This document shows, piece after piece, positions 7,570 through 13,934 of a stretch of 31,084 nt of DNA. The first letter of the stretch is position 1. Every line of letters starts with the position of its first letter. The position numbers were made by a program, and so were the translations under genes. The stretch is from Pseudomonadota bacterium (GTDB taxonomy: Bacteria > Chloroflexota > Ktedonobacteria > Ktedonobacterales > JACDGC01), in NCBI GenBank assembly GCA_021323815.1, contig JAJPKG010000050.1, positions 1 through 31,084 on the forward strand. The letters run 5' to 3'. The notes under the pieces are model-generated. The model searched no databases, had not been told where the DNA came from, and saw nothing but the letters and a program-made list of their open reading frames with translations.

Positions 7570-8645
7570 TCGTCGCCGTTCAACGCCTCGACGATGTGTT
7601 TGACCATCTGCACGCGATCTTTCGGGCAGATCAGCAGCGCGTCGCCGGTGTCAACAACCACAAAGCCTTCCAGGCCGACAGTGGCAATGACGCGCCCAGT
7701 TGTGGAATAGACGAAGGTGTCGCGCGTCTCGACAGCGATATGGCGCGCTTGTTCATGCAGGCGCGCGCTGTTGCGGTGCTCGTCGGTGGGATGCAGCGTG
7801 GCGATCTGCGCCCAGTTGCCGATGTCATTCCAGCCGATATCCACCGGGATGACGGCGATATCTTGCGCTTTTTCCAGCACGCCATAATCAATGGTGATGG
7901 TGTCGTGCAACGCCGGCCATGCCGCTTGCAGCGCCTCTTCCGCGCGTCCCTGGCGGATGCCCTGCGCGACGGCGTCCAGCACTTCAGCGACCTGAGGAAC
8001 ATAGCGGCGAATCTCGTCCAGAATGCGATCCACGCGCCAGACGAAGATGCCGGCATTCCACGCATAGCCGCCGGATTCCAAGAAACTCTGCGCGATCTCG
8101 CGTTTCGGCTTTTCCACGAACCGTTGCACGCGAAAGGCCGCGAGGCCGTCACCATTTTCAGCGAGCAGTTGCCCTTGCTGGATGTAACCATAGCCGGTCT
8201 CTGGATAGGTGGGGGTGATGCCCAGCGTCACCAGATGCCCCTCGCGCGCCACGTTTTCCGCGAAGCGTAAGGCATTGAGAAAAGCCGTTTCATTCGTGAT
8301 GAGATGGTCGGCGGTGAACGACCCCATGACGGCCTGTGGGTCGCGCGCGGCGATGAAGGTGGCGGCGAGACCGATGGATGCCGCCGTGCCGCGACCGGAA
8401 GGCTCTGCGATGATATGGTCCGGCGGCAGATCGGGCAGTTGCTCTTGCACGATCTGCCGATATTTCTCGAAGGTAACGATATAGGTCTGCTCGATAGGGG
8501 CGATGGGTGCGAGTCGATCAACGGTGGCCTGCAGCATGGTGCGTTCGCCGGCCAGCGGCAGGAATTGCTTGGGCTTCATCTTCGTGCTGAGCGGCCAAAG
8601 CCGCGTGCCGCTGCCGCCGGCAAGAATTGAGGCATAGATGGTCAT
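7566..8645 (-). CDS. manC: Mannose-1-phosphate guanylyltransferase (short ManC type)
   Basis: This 359-aa enzyme makes GDP-mannose from GTP and mannose 1-phosphate for glycan synthesis. The nucleotide-binding signature ILAGGSGTRLWPLSTKMKPK is at the N-terminus, followed by the PKQFL motif, FTADHLI, FVEKPKR and WNAGIFVW, all typical of the family. It lacks the C-terminal phosphomannose isomerase domain of bifunctional ManC, as in other short forms. I start at MTIYASILAGG because AGGAG lies 11 bases upstream and the longer frame overlaps the end of the upstream gene. It lies 38 bp after the SIS-domain gene, so both are probably transcribed together. Confidence 0.92.
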   Translation of the reverse strand: MTIYASILAGGSGTRLWPLSTKMKPKQFLPLAGERTMLQATVDRLAPIAPIEQTYIVTFEKYRQIVQEQLPDLPPDHIIAEPSGRGTAASIGLAATFIAARDPQAVMGSFTADHLITNETAFLNALRFAENVAREGHLVTLGITPTYPETGYGYIQQGQLLAENGDGLAAFRVQRFVEKPKREIAQSFLESGGYAWNAGIFVWRVDRILDEIRRYVPQVAEVLDAVAQGIRQGRAEEALQAAWPALHDTITIDYGVLEKAQDIAVIPVDIGWNDIGNWAQIATLHPTDEHRNSARLHEQARHIAVETRDTFVYSTTGRVIATVGLEGFVVVDTGDALLICPKDRVQMVKHIVEALNGDD

Positions 8646-8683
8646 GGGTGCGATGGCTCCTATCGAAAATGAATGAAAGACGA

Positions 8684-9859
8684 TCAGCGAGTGTATTGCT
8701 GGCGAGCGGCGGCCCAGCGCGGATCTTCCTTGCGAATGAGATCTGGATTGCCCCCGCGCCGCAGCGACAGCCAATAGGCTATCTCTTGCACAAAAACAGT
8801 GCCAGGGATGACGCTGAACGCCTCGGCGCACAAGGGAATCTCGACAACATGATCGGCCAATGCCGCCAACTCCTCATCTCCCGACGATCCACATGCGATG
8901 GTTGTCACGCCGATCTGGCGCAGCGCCTTCAGGATGTCCGGCGCACGACCGCGCCCCGCGCCGGAGGGGACGATCAGCACGGCGAGCGTTTTTTCATCGA
9001 ATGAGGCCAGCGGGCCGTGCAGGATCTCTTCGATCTCGAAGCCGGCGGCGGGCAGATAGGCCGCCTCGCGCACTTTCAGCGCGCCTTCTTTTGCTGTTGG
9101 CCAGTTCGGCCCACCACCAGCGAAGACCGCTTGATTGATCTCCGGCAGGGCGTCAACGATCTGGTGAAAGCGATCTTCCTGTGCCAGCGCGGCAGCAGCA
9201 AGGTCGGGAAATGCCGCGATATCATCCACGAGATCCAGCGCCACCTCGCGCGAGCTGCGCAGGTGTTCCGCCGTGCGCCGCGCGAGGTCGGCCAGCACAG
9301 TGAGCATGGTCAGGTGGCTGATGGTATAAGTCGCGGCGACGGTGGAGGCTGTCGTGGTGATGAGCGTCTCGTCGCAGACCTGCGCCAGCGGGCTTTGTGG
9401 CGCGGCGGTGAGCGCGACGGTGTACATTCCCTCTTCCTCTTTGGCGCGGCGGGCGGCGGCGATGGTGGCCGAGGCTGTGCCGGAATGGCTCAGCGCCAGG
9501 AAGGCATCATGCGTGCGGGGCTTGCCAGGTGCGTAGCGGGCAAACTCGAAGGCTTGCACGGCTTGCACTTCCAGCGCGCCTTGCGTGATGCGCCGGAACC
9601 AGTCCGCCCCGCTGAGCGCGGCATGATACGCCGTGCCGCATCCGCTCAACAGCACGCGCCCGCGCCCGACAAACGACGGCAACAAAAAGCCGGGGATGGT
9701 GACGGCCTCGGTCAATTGCTGCGTATTCGCCAGTTCCCGCGCAATGTGATCGCGTTGCGCGCCATCCGCCGCCAGCGCGGCGCGCAGGGCTTCGGGCTGG
9801 GCCTGCACTTCATCATACATGTAAAAAGGATGCCCCATGCGGGGCGCGGGGGTCGTCAT
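8684..9859 (-). CDS. Double-SIS sugar-phosphate isomerase or deglycase (GlmS isomerase-like)
   Basis: This 391-aa protein has two SIS domains and resembles the isomerase half of GlmS without the glutaminase domain. It opens like that half (MYDEVQAQPEALRAAL). Sugar-phosphate-binding loops SGCGTAYHAAL and LALSHSGTASATI lie in the first SIS domain, and GGGPNWPTAKEGALKVREA with an EEILHGPLASF-like segment lies in the second. AgaS, FrlB and similar sugar isomerases and deglycases share this layout, so the substrate is uncertain. AGGAG sits nine bases before the ATG. It is the first gene of a probable operon with manC, suggesting a role in feeding hexose phosphates to nucleotide-sugar synthesis. 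Confidence 0.85.
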   Translation of the reverse strand: MTTPAPRMGHPFYMYDEVQAQPEALRAALAADGAQRDHIARELANTQQLTEAVTIPGFLLPSFVGRGRVLLSGCGTAYHAALSGADWFRRITQGALEVQAVQAFEFARYAPGKPRTHDAFLALSHSGTASATIAAARRAKEEEGMYTVALTAAPQSPLAQVCDETLITTTASTVAATYTISHLTMLTVLADLARRTAEHLRSSREVALDLVDDIAAFPDLAAAALAQEDRFHQIVDALPEINQAVFAGGGPNWPTAKEGALKVREAAYLPAAGFEIEEILHGPLASFDEKTLAVLIVPSGAGRGRAPDILKALRQIGVTTIACGSSGDEELAALADHVVEIPLCAEAFSVIPGTVFVQEIAYWLSLRRGGNPDLIRKEDPRWAAARQQYTR

Positions 9860-9903
9860 CAGTCTTTGCTCCTCTTCTGCGCTCCAATCAGTCTCACCCT
9901 GTT

Positions 9904-9913
9904 AGTATCGCAC
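9904..9913 (-). promoter_or_regulatory. Extended -10 promoter of the SIS-manC operon
   Basis: The minus strand reads GTGCGATACT, identical to elements at 20735 and 29842 and close to four others in the window. It lies 45 bases from the ATG at 9859. No good -35 is visible. Confidence 0.45.
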
Positions 9914-9942
9914 AGGAGTGGTACGAACGGCGGCATGCTGCG

Positions 9943-9968
9943 CTCGCGTGGCGCGAGAGTGGTACAAT
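9943..9968 (+). promoter_or_regulatory. lepB promoter with overlapping inverted repeat
   Basis: TACAAT at 9963-9968 is preceded by TGG, giving an extended -10. Just upstream, CTCGCG-TGG-CGCGAG (9943-9957) is a perfect six-base inverted repeat where the -35 would be. It could be an operator, or simply explain why no -35 hexamer is visible. Confidence 0.4.
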
Positions 9969-10005
9969 ACAAAGACAAATGGAGCGTGTGTTGATGTAGA
10001 GGTAT

Positions 10006-10755
10006 GTGGGAGCTATGCAAACCGAGACCAAACCGCAGCCGCAGGAAGCCAAAACACTCGGAAAGCCGGTGAAAAAGGCGATCCCGCCGGAGCAAGCGCG
10101 CCAAAAGACGCAAATGCGCGATCTCATCGAGATGGTGATCCTCGTCGCCGTCATCTTTCTGGCAATTCGCCTGACAGTCGAGACGCATTCGATTGATGGG
10201 CCAAGCATGCAACCGAATTTCTTTACGAATCAATCCGTCATTACCAATAAGCTGGCATATCTATTTGGCAAGCCGCAGCGTGGCGACGTGATTATCTTGC
10301 ATCCGCCGACAGCGCCACAGGATTTCTATATCAAACGTCTCATCGGGCTGCCCGGCGACACCATCACACTTGGAACCAATTATGTCGCCGTCAACGGCGT
10401 GCGACTGAACGAGCCATATGTAACAACCGAGGATAATTGCACTATCTATGTGACCGCTCAACTGATCGAGAATGCCGCGCAGTGCAAGACGCAGACGATC
10501 ACGCTGGGACCCAATCAATATTGGGTGATGGGCGACAACCGGCAGGTCAGCGATGATTCGCGCATTTTCGGCCCCATCACTTTCCAGGAGATCGTCGGCA
10601 AGGCATCCTTTGTCGCCTGGCCACTGTCAGACATCCATGCCGTGAATATGTATCACGGCGTCTTCGCGCATGTGCCGGCCCCCAAACAGAGCACCGGCCA
10701 GACAGTGGTGCAGATGCCGCTGATGCTGGGGACGCTGGTGGCAGTGGGAAAATGA
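10006..10755 (+). CDS. lepB: Signal peptidase I
   Basis: This 249-aa membrane protease removes signal peptides from exported proteins outside the cytoplasmic membrane. One transmembrane segment (about residues 40-57, MVILVAVIFLAIRLTV) follows a charged cytoplasmic tail. The catalytic Ser67 lies in IDGPSMQPNF and the general-base Lys110 in DFYIKRLIGLPGD. The later box GDNRQVSDDSRIFGPI is also intact. Two starts are possible: GTG at 10006 with GAGG three bases upstream, or ATG at 10015. They differ by three residues. It is divergent from the SIS-manC operon. Confidence 0.95.
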   Translation: MGAMQTETKPQPQEAKTLGKPVKKAIPPEQARQKTQMRDLIEMVILVAVIFLAIRLTVETHSIDGPSMQPNFFTNQSVITNKLAYLFGKPQRGDVIILHPPTAPQDFYIKRLIGLPGDTITLGTNYVAVNGVRLNEPYVTTEDNCTIYVTAQLIENAAQCKTQTITLGPNQYWVMGDNRQVSDDSRIFGPITFQEIVGKASFVAWPLSDIHAVNMYHGVFAHVPAPKQSTGQTVVQMPLMLGTLVAVGK

Positions 10756-10787
10756 GCTGATGATGGCAAGGTGAGCGTGTCCAGCAC

Positions 10788-10809
10788 GCCGGGAGCGCAA
10801 CCTCCCGGC
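10788..10809. terminator. Hairpin downstream of lepB
   Basis: GCCGGGAG-CGCAAC-CTCCCGGC is a perfect eight-base stem with a six-base loop, 33 bases after lepB. There is no strong T-run behind it. It belongs to the same short hairpin class as those at 17876 and 19313, all found just after gene ends. Confidence 0.45.
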
Positions 10810-10889
10810 TCGGCTTTGCGAATTGTTGTGGGCTAGAGCAACTTGCATGAGCATTGAGCGTGCCAGCGGTTTGGAGCGATCTGCTCCGC

Positions 10890-11105
10890 TTATGCGCTAA
10901 CAATTTGTTTGTTCTTAGGACCACTGATGATGAGACCCAGCCGCAGGGCAGTGGTTACGGGGATTTTGATCAATGAGTGCTGCCAGCGCAATTTTTGTCC
11001 CTGAGCGCGCTGGCCCACATGTTGCCACACCTCGCCGCCCTCTTTGAGCAGGCGTTTCACCTCATACTCGCTGGTGGCGCAGACGATGATGGAATCGATT
11101 TGCAT
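10890..11105 (-). CDS. Small protein of unknown function
   Basis: A 71-aa protein beginning MQIDSIIVCATSEYEVKRLL. It is mostly charged and soluble, with a Val/Ile-rich first strand, a KRLLKEGGEVWQHVG helix-like stretch and a basic C-terminus (GPKNKQIVSA). I do not recognise a family. The start is supported by AAGGAG and GGAGAG upstream and by an extended -10 promoter 51 bases away. The frame stays open further upstream but that part crosses the promoter. It is transcribed divergently from the response regulator. Confidence 0.6.
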   Translation of the reverse strand: MQIDSIIVCATSEYEVKRLLKEGGEVWQHVGQRAQGQKLRWQHSLIKIPVTTALRLGLIISGPKNKQIVSA

Positions 11106-11155
11106 GACGCTCTCCGTCTCCTTGATAATCCGTTCGCACAGGATTGTACCCTGAC

Positions 11156-11164
11156 AGTATAGCA
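11156..11164 (-). promoter_or_regulatory. Extended -10 promoter of the 71-aa protein gene
   Basis: The minus strand reads TGCTATACT about 50 bases before the ATG at 11105, part of the recurrent GTGC[G/T]ATACT-like class. The -35 is not clear. Confidence 0.45.
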
Positions 11165-11272
11165 TGTCTCGAACAAATATTCTTCTTCTTGTGCCTGATC
11201 CTGGCAACAATCCGCAAAATCTGTGGCCGAAGGACCCTGAACCTGGCGGGCGTGGAGTCGATATGATGCGCA

Positions 11273-11299
11273 CAGGGCCAAGAAGGTCCCTGGTTTTTT
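11273..11299 (+). terminator. Intrinsic terminator or attenuator ahead of the response regulator
   Basis: CAGGGCC-AAGAA-GGTCCCTG forms a stem with one bulged T and a five-base loop, followed by G and six T. It lies on the plus strand only 36 bases before the response regulator ATG, with no plus-strand gene between it and lepB. It may therefore stop a leader transcript. Bases 11165-11272 show no other supported feature. Confidence 0.5.
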
Positions 11300-11334
11300 G
11301 TAGCAGGCACGCTTATGTGTGCAGAGGAGGCACC

Positions 11335-11919
11335 ATGCGATCTCTCTTCGTCCTTCCCCATTCTATAAGCTCCGCACTTCCCGACCAGGAAGATGATTCG
11401 GTGACAGTGACAGAGCCGGGGCACCCAACGTTTTTGCGGCTGATTACATGTCGCGAACCCAACAACAGCGCTCGTGGTTATCGCGGGCATCTTTTGATTG
11501 TCGATGCCGACGCGGCGGAGCGCGAGGTGCTGGCCGGTTTTCTGCGCCGGCGCGGGTTCCGCGTGTGGGTGGCAACGACCGCTGGCGAAGGGCTGGCAAT
11601 GATGGCCCATCGCACGCCGGATCTGCTGCTGATTGATCCCACCCTGCCGTCACAGGGCGGGATGCAGCTGATTCGCTCGTTGCGCCGCCAACGGCAAACC
11701 GCGCGGCTGCCCATCATCATCGTCTCTGCGCATGCAGCGGCACACGAGGTGCGCTCGGGCCTGGCGCTGGGCGCGGATGATTTTATCGCGAAGCCGGTGG
11801 AGTTGGGGCTGATGGAAGCGCGCATCAACGCGCTGTTGCGGCGCAAGGCGCGCGCTCATCTGAGCGTCGTGTCGCAGGAATGGTCTGATGGGTTCCTGAT
11901 GCCCTCCCTCAACGAGTGA
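11335..11919 (+). CDS. Receiver-domain response regulator without output domain
   Basis: A 194-aa protein with a roughly 45-residue variable N-terminus and one CheY-like receiver. The receiver shows the acidic pair in LLIVDADAAERE, the probable phospho-accepting Asp in LLLIDPTLPSQGG, the switch Ser in IIVSAHA and the conserved Lys in DFIAKPVEL. No DNA-binding or enzymatic output domain follows, so it probably acts by protein contact. No histidine kinase is adjacent. The start at MRSLFVLP is chosen because GAGGAGG lies just upstream, and the longer frame would include the terminator hairpin at 11273. Confidence 0.85.
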   Translation: MRSLFVLPHSISSALPDQEDDSVTVTEPGHPTFLRLITCREPNNSARGYRGHLLIVDADAAEREVLAGFLRRRGFRVWVATTAGEGLAMMAHRTPDLLLIDPTLPSQGGMQLIRSLRRQRQTARLPIIIVSAHAAAHEVRSGLALGADDFIAKPVELGLMEARINALLRRKARAHLSVVSQEWSDGFLMPSLNE

Positions 11920-11997
11920 AGGGCCACCGCGCTTATGCCACGGAAGGCCTCTGACGGCGCTGCTTTCTTTCGTGAACTGAGGGCATTCTCAGATTGT

Positions 11998-12702
11998 TCA
12001 GGTTGCGTGCCAGGCATAGCGCGTGAGGCTGAACTCATGGGAGATGCTGCCACCATCGGCTTCATGGCTGACCCAGCACCACTGCACGGGGAAGCGATGC
12101 CCATCAAACCAGGCATGCTGTGGTGGGTGATTCGGCCATTCGATGAGGACGCGTGTGGCAGGGGTTTCCGCCATGAGCAGATCGACCGTTTCGGGGCCGA
12201 GGACGGAGGCTTGTGCGCCGACGAGATGCGGCATCAGCGGCTGCGCGGCAACATCCAGCACGGGAATGACGCACAGGGTCAACGGCTGCTCGGCGTCGGT
12301 TTCCAGATGGAGCGCGCGCCCGATGAGCATGCGCATGGCGATGGATGCGGGAAAGAGCACCGCGCCGGCGGGCAGGTTGAGGTGAACCGGCGTGCCCCCC
12401 TGCGGGCGCTGAATCTGCCCTTGCACGGTGCCCTCCACAAAGGAGAATGATGCGCGCACCTCGCCCTGCTGTTCCATCCGCGCGGTCAGCGTCTCAGGTT
12501 GCCCCTGCGCGTCCAGGGTGAGATCCATGCCATAGATGATGCGTTGTTCGGTGCGCAACAATGCCTGCACATGCACGCGCTCGTCGCCCAACCGCGTCAT
12601 GCGCCACACTTCGCTGGCTCGAGCTTGGCCCTCGACCTCATAACCATAGATGCCCTCAGCGATGCGCATGCCTTCATCCGCTGCCGTCATGATGCCGCTC
12701 AT
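11998..12702 (-). CDS. Conserved-looking protein of unknown function, beta-rich
   Basis: A protein of about 234 aa with no signal peptide and no membrane segment. The sequence alternates short hydrophobic and polar stretches (GIYGYEVEG, RVHVQALLRTEQRIIYGMDLTLDAQGQ, RASFSFVEGTVQGQI), suggesting a beta-barrel or lipocalin-like fold. I do not recognise the family. Start choice is uncertain: ATG at 12702 (MSGIM) or at 12690 (MTAADEG), which has AGGA about 11 bases upstream. It converges on the response regulator, with 78 bp between them holding no strong terminator. Confidence 0.65.
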   Translation of the reverse strand: MSGIMTAADEGMRIAEGIYGYEVEGQARASEVWRMTRLGDERVHVQALLRTEQRIIYGMDLTLDAQGQPETLTARMEQQGEVRASFSFVEGTVQGQIQRPQGGTPVHLNLPAGAVLFPASIAMRMLIGRALHLETDAEQPLTLCVIPVLDVAAQPLMPHLVGAQASVLGPETVDLLMAETPATRVLIEWPNHPPQHAWFDGHRFPVQWCWVSHEADGGSISHEFSLTRYAWHAT

Positions 12703-12735
12703 CCTTTCTTTCCAATCACATCTCCCGCTGCACCC

Positions 12736-12745
12736 GTTATAGCAC
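12736..12745 (-). promoter_or_regulatory. Extended -10 promoter of the unknown 234-aa protein
   Basis: The minus strand reads GTGCTATAAC, 34 bases before the ATG at 12702. It fits the recurrent extended -10 class of this window. Confidence 0.45.
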
Positions 12746-12856
12746 AATCTTTCTTATCGTGATATGGGCAAGCGCATTTCTGCGCGATTTCCCTGGCTGT
12801 TCTTCATCATTCCCCCGTCTGGGAGCATGCTCTGCCCTTTTATTGCCGCCCGCCTC

Positions 12857-12885
12857 TTGCCAATCCATCCTCAATATGATATGCT
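12857..12885 (+). promoter_or_regulatory. Promoter of tRNA-Gln
   Basis: TTGCCA (12857-12862) is 17 bases from TATGCT (12880-12885), placing the start about 35 bases before the tRNA. The -35 matches the consensus at five of six positions. Confidence 0.6.
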
Positions 12886-12926
12886 GGCTGTGGCTGAGCA
12901 TGAGCCTCTTGTTGCTTTACCTGCTT

Positions 12927-12997
12927 TGGGGTATCGTCTAATGGTAGGACGGCTGACTCTGGATCAGTTAGTCTAGGTTCGAATCCTAGTACCCCAG
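12927..12997 (+). tRNA. tRNA-Gln, anticodon CUG
   Basis: The cloverleaf folds fully. The acceptor TGGGGTA pairs with TACCCCA, the D arm is GTCT-AATGGTA-GGAC, the anticodon arm is GCTGA-CTCTGGA-TCAGT with CTG at positions 34-36, and the T arm is CTAGG-TTCGAAT-CCTAG. The discriminator base is G. The next bases are CCG, so the CCA end is not encoded and must be added after transcription. It is a single isolated tRNA gene with its own promoter and terminator. Confidence 0.96.
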
Positions 12998-13005
12998 CCG
13001 GCTTG

Positions 13006-13032
13006 AACCCCGCTCATAAAGCGGGGTTTCTT
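13006..13032 (+). terminator. Intrinsic terminator after tRNA-Gln
   Basis: AACCCCGCT-CATAA-AGCGGGGTT is a nine-base perfect stem with a five-base loop followed by TCTTCG. It begins eight bases after the tRNA and also lies between the tRNA and the convergent TetR gene. Confidence 0.8.
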
Positions 13033-13075
13033 CGTGCTCTTTTCTCTTCTTCAGCTATCACTGCCTGCTGTGACA

Positions 13076-13705
13076 TTATGGTGGGACCGGTTCGCGGCAC
13101 AGCGACCGTTCGGCCAGCATGATCAGCCGGTCGGCGGTTTCACAGGCAGACAGGCCGCGCCCGGCGAAGAATTGATCGAAGGTCTCGAAGCTGGTCAGCA
13201 GCCACAGGATGTCGGCGGCGAGCAGGGGTGACACATCCTCGCGCAGGCGGTGTTGCGCGTGCAGGCGCTGCGCCAGCGCGGCCATGCCCTCGGCGCGGCC
13301 CGTGTTGAGGCGTTGCGCGGCTCCCGCAGCATCACGGTCGATGGCGGCCAGCGCCAGCAAGGCGCGTTCCACGGCGTGTTCCTCCGCGTAAAGGCGCGCG
13401 CACTCGCGAACAAACGCGGCCAGCGCTGCGATGGCATCCGGCTGGCGCAAGGCGTTTTCCAGCGCGGCGAAGTCGCCCCGCGCCAGCAGGTCTTCCGCGA
13501 CGGCATCCAGCAATCTGGCGCGCGAGCCAAAGATGGTGTAAATGGTCGAGCGCGCGACATCCGCCCGTTCGGCGATTTCGTCCAGGCTGACGTTGTGCAG
13601 CGGAGCAGCGGTCAGCCGCTCGCGGGCGGCAGCGATGATGCGCCGGCGCGTCTCGGCAGCCGAACTGGCCCGGCGTGTTTGATGATAATGGCGCTTCTTG
13701 CTCAT
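13076..13705 (-). CDS. TetR-family transcriptional regulator
   Basis: A 209-aa repressor-type protein. After a basic N-terminus (MSKKRHYHQTRR), residues about 17-65 hold the TetR DNA-binding domain: ETRRRIIAAARERL, then the helix-turn-helix VSLDEIAERADVARSTIYTI and FGSRARLLDAV. The remainder is the helical ligand-binding and dimer domain, which does not reveal the ligand. The start at MSKKRH is preferred over an upstream TTG. The ribosome binding site is weak (GGGA). No obvious target gene is adjacent: downstream is tRNA-Gln on the other strand, upstream the MA-type peptidase on the same strand. The 229-bp upstream gap contains a TACACT -10-like site but no clear operator. Confidence 0.88.
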   Translation of the reverse strand: MSKKRHYHQTRRASSAAETRRRIIAAARERLTAAPLHNVSLDEIAERADVARSTIYTIFGSRARLLDAVAEDLLARGDFAALENALRQPDAIAALAAFVRECARLYAEEHAVERALLALAAIDRDAAGAAQRLNTGRAEGMAALAQRLHAQHRLREDVSPLLAADILWLLTSFETFDQFFAGRGLSACETADRLIMLAERSLCREPVPP

Positions 13706-13893
13706 GAGACGGTTCCCGGCGATTCTGGCCAACGGCGTGTCGTCTAACGGTTCCTGTGCCCATTACCCACTCCATAGTGTACGCCGAATCTCGTAGAGCG
13801 CGGGCATGTGAAGCGAGGATCTGCCAGCCCTGTTTCAAAATCTTGGATAAGAGTCCATGAAGGATTTTTGGTGGTGCAGGCACACAAACGCCC

Positions 13894-13914
13894 CACCGGC
13901 ACGGGATGCCGGTG
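13894..13914 (-). terminator. Hairpin downstream of the MA-type peptidase
   Basis: CACCGGCA-CGGGA-TGCCGGTG is a perfect eight-base stem with a five-base loop, 21 bases beyond the stop of the minus-strand peptidase gene. The following minus-strand sequence is GGGGCGTTTGTG, so the T-run is weak. Confidence 0.45.
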
Positions 13915-13934
13915 AGGAGTTTGGCGCACAGAAC

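Noticed and set aside
7401..8270. Open frame of 289 codons on the plus strand
   Set aside because: It is antisense to manC and shows only shadow-type composition.
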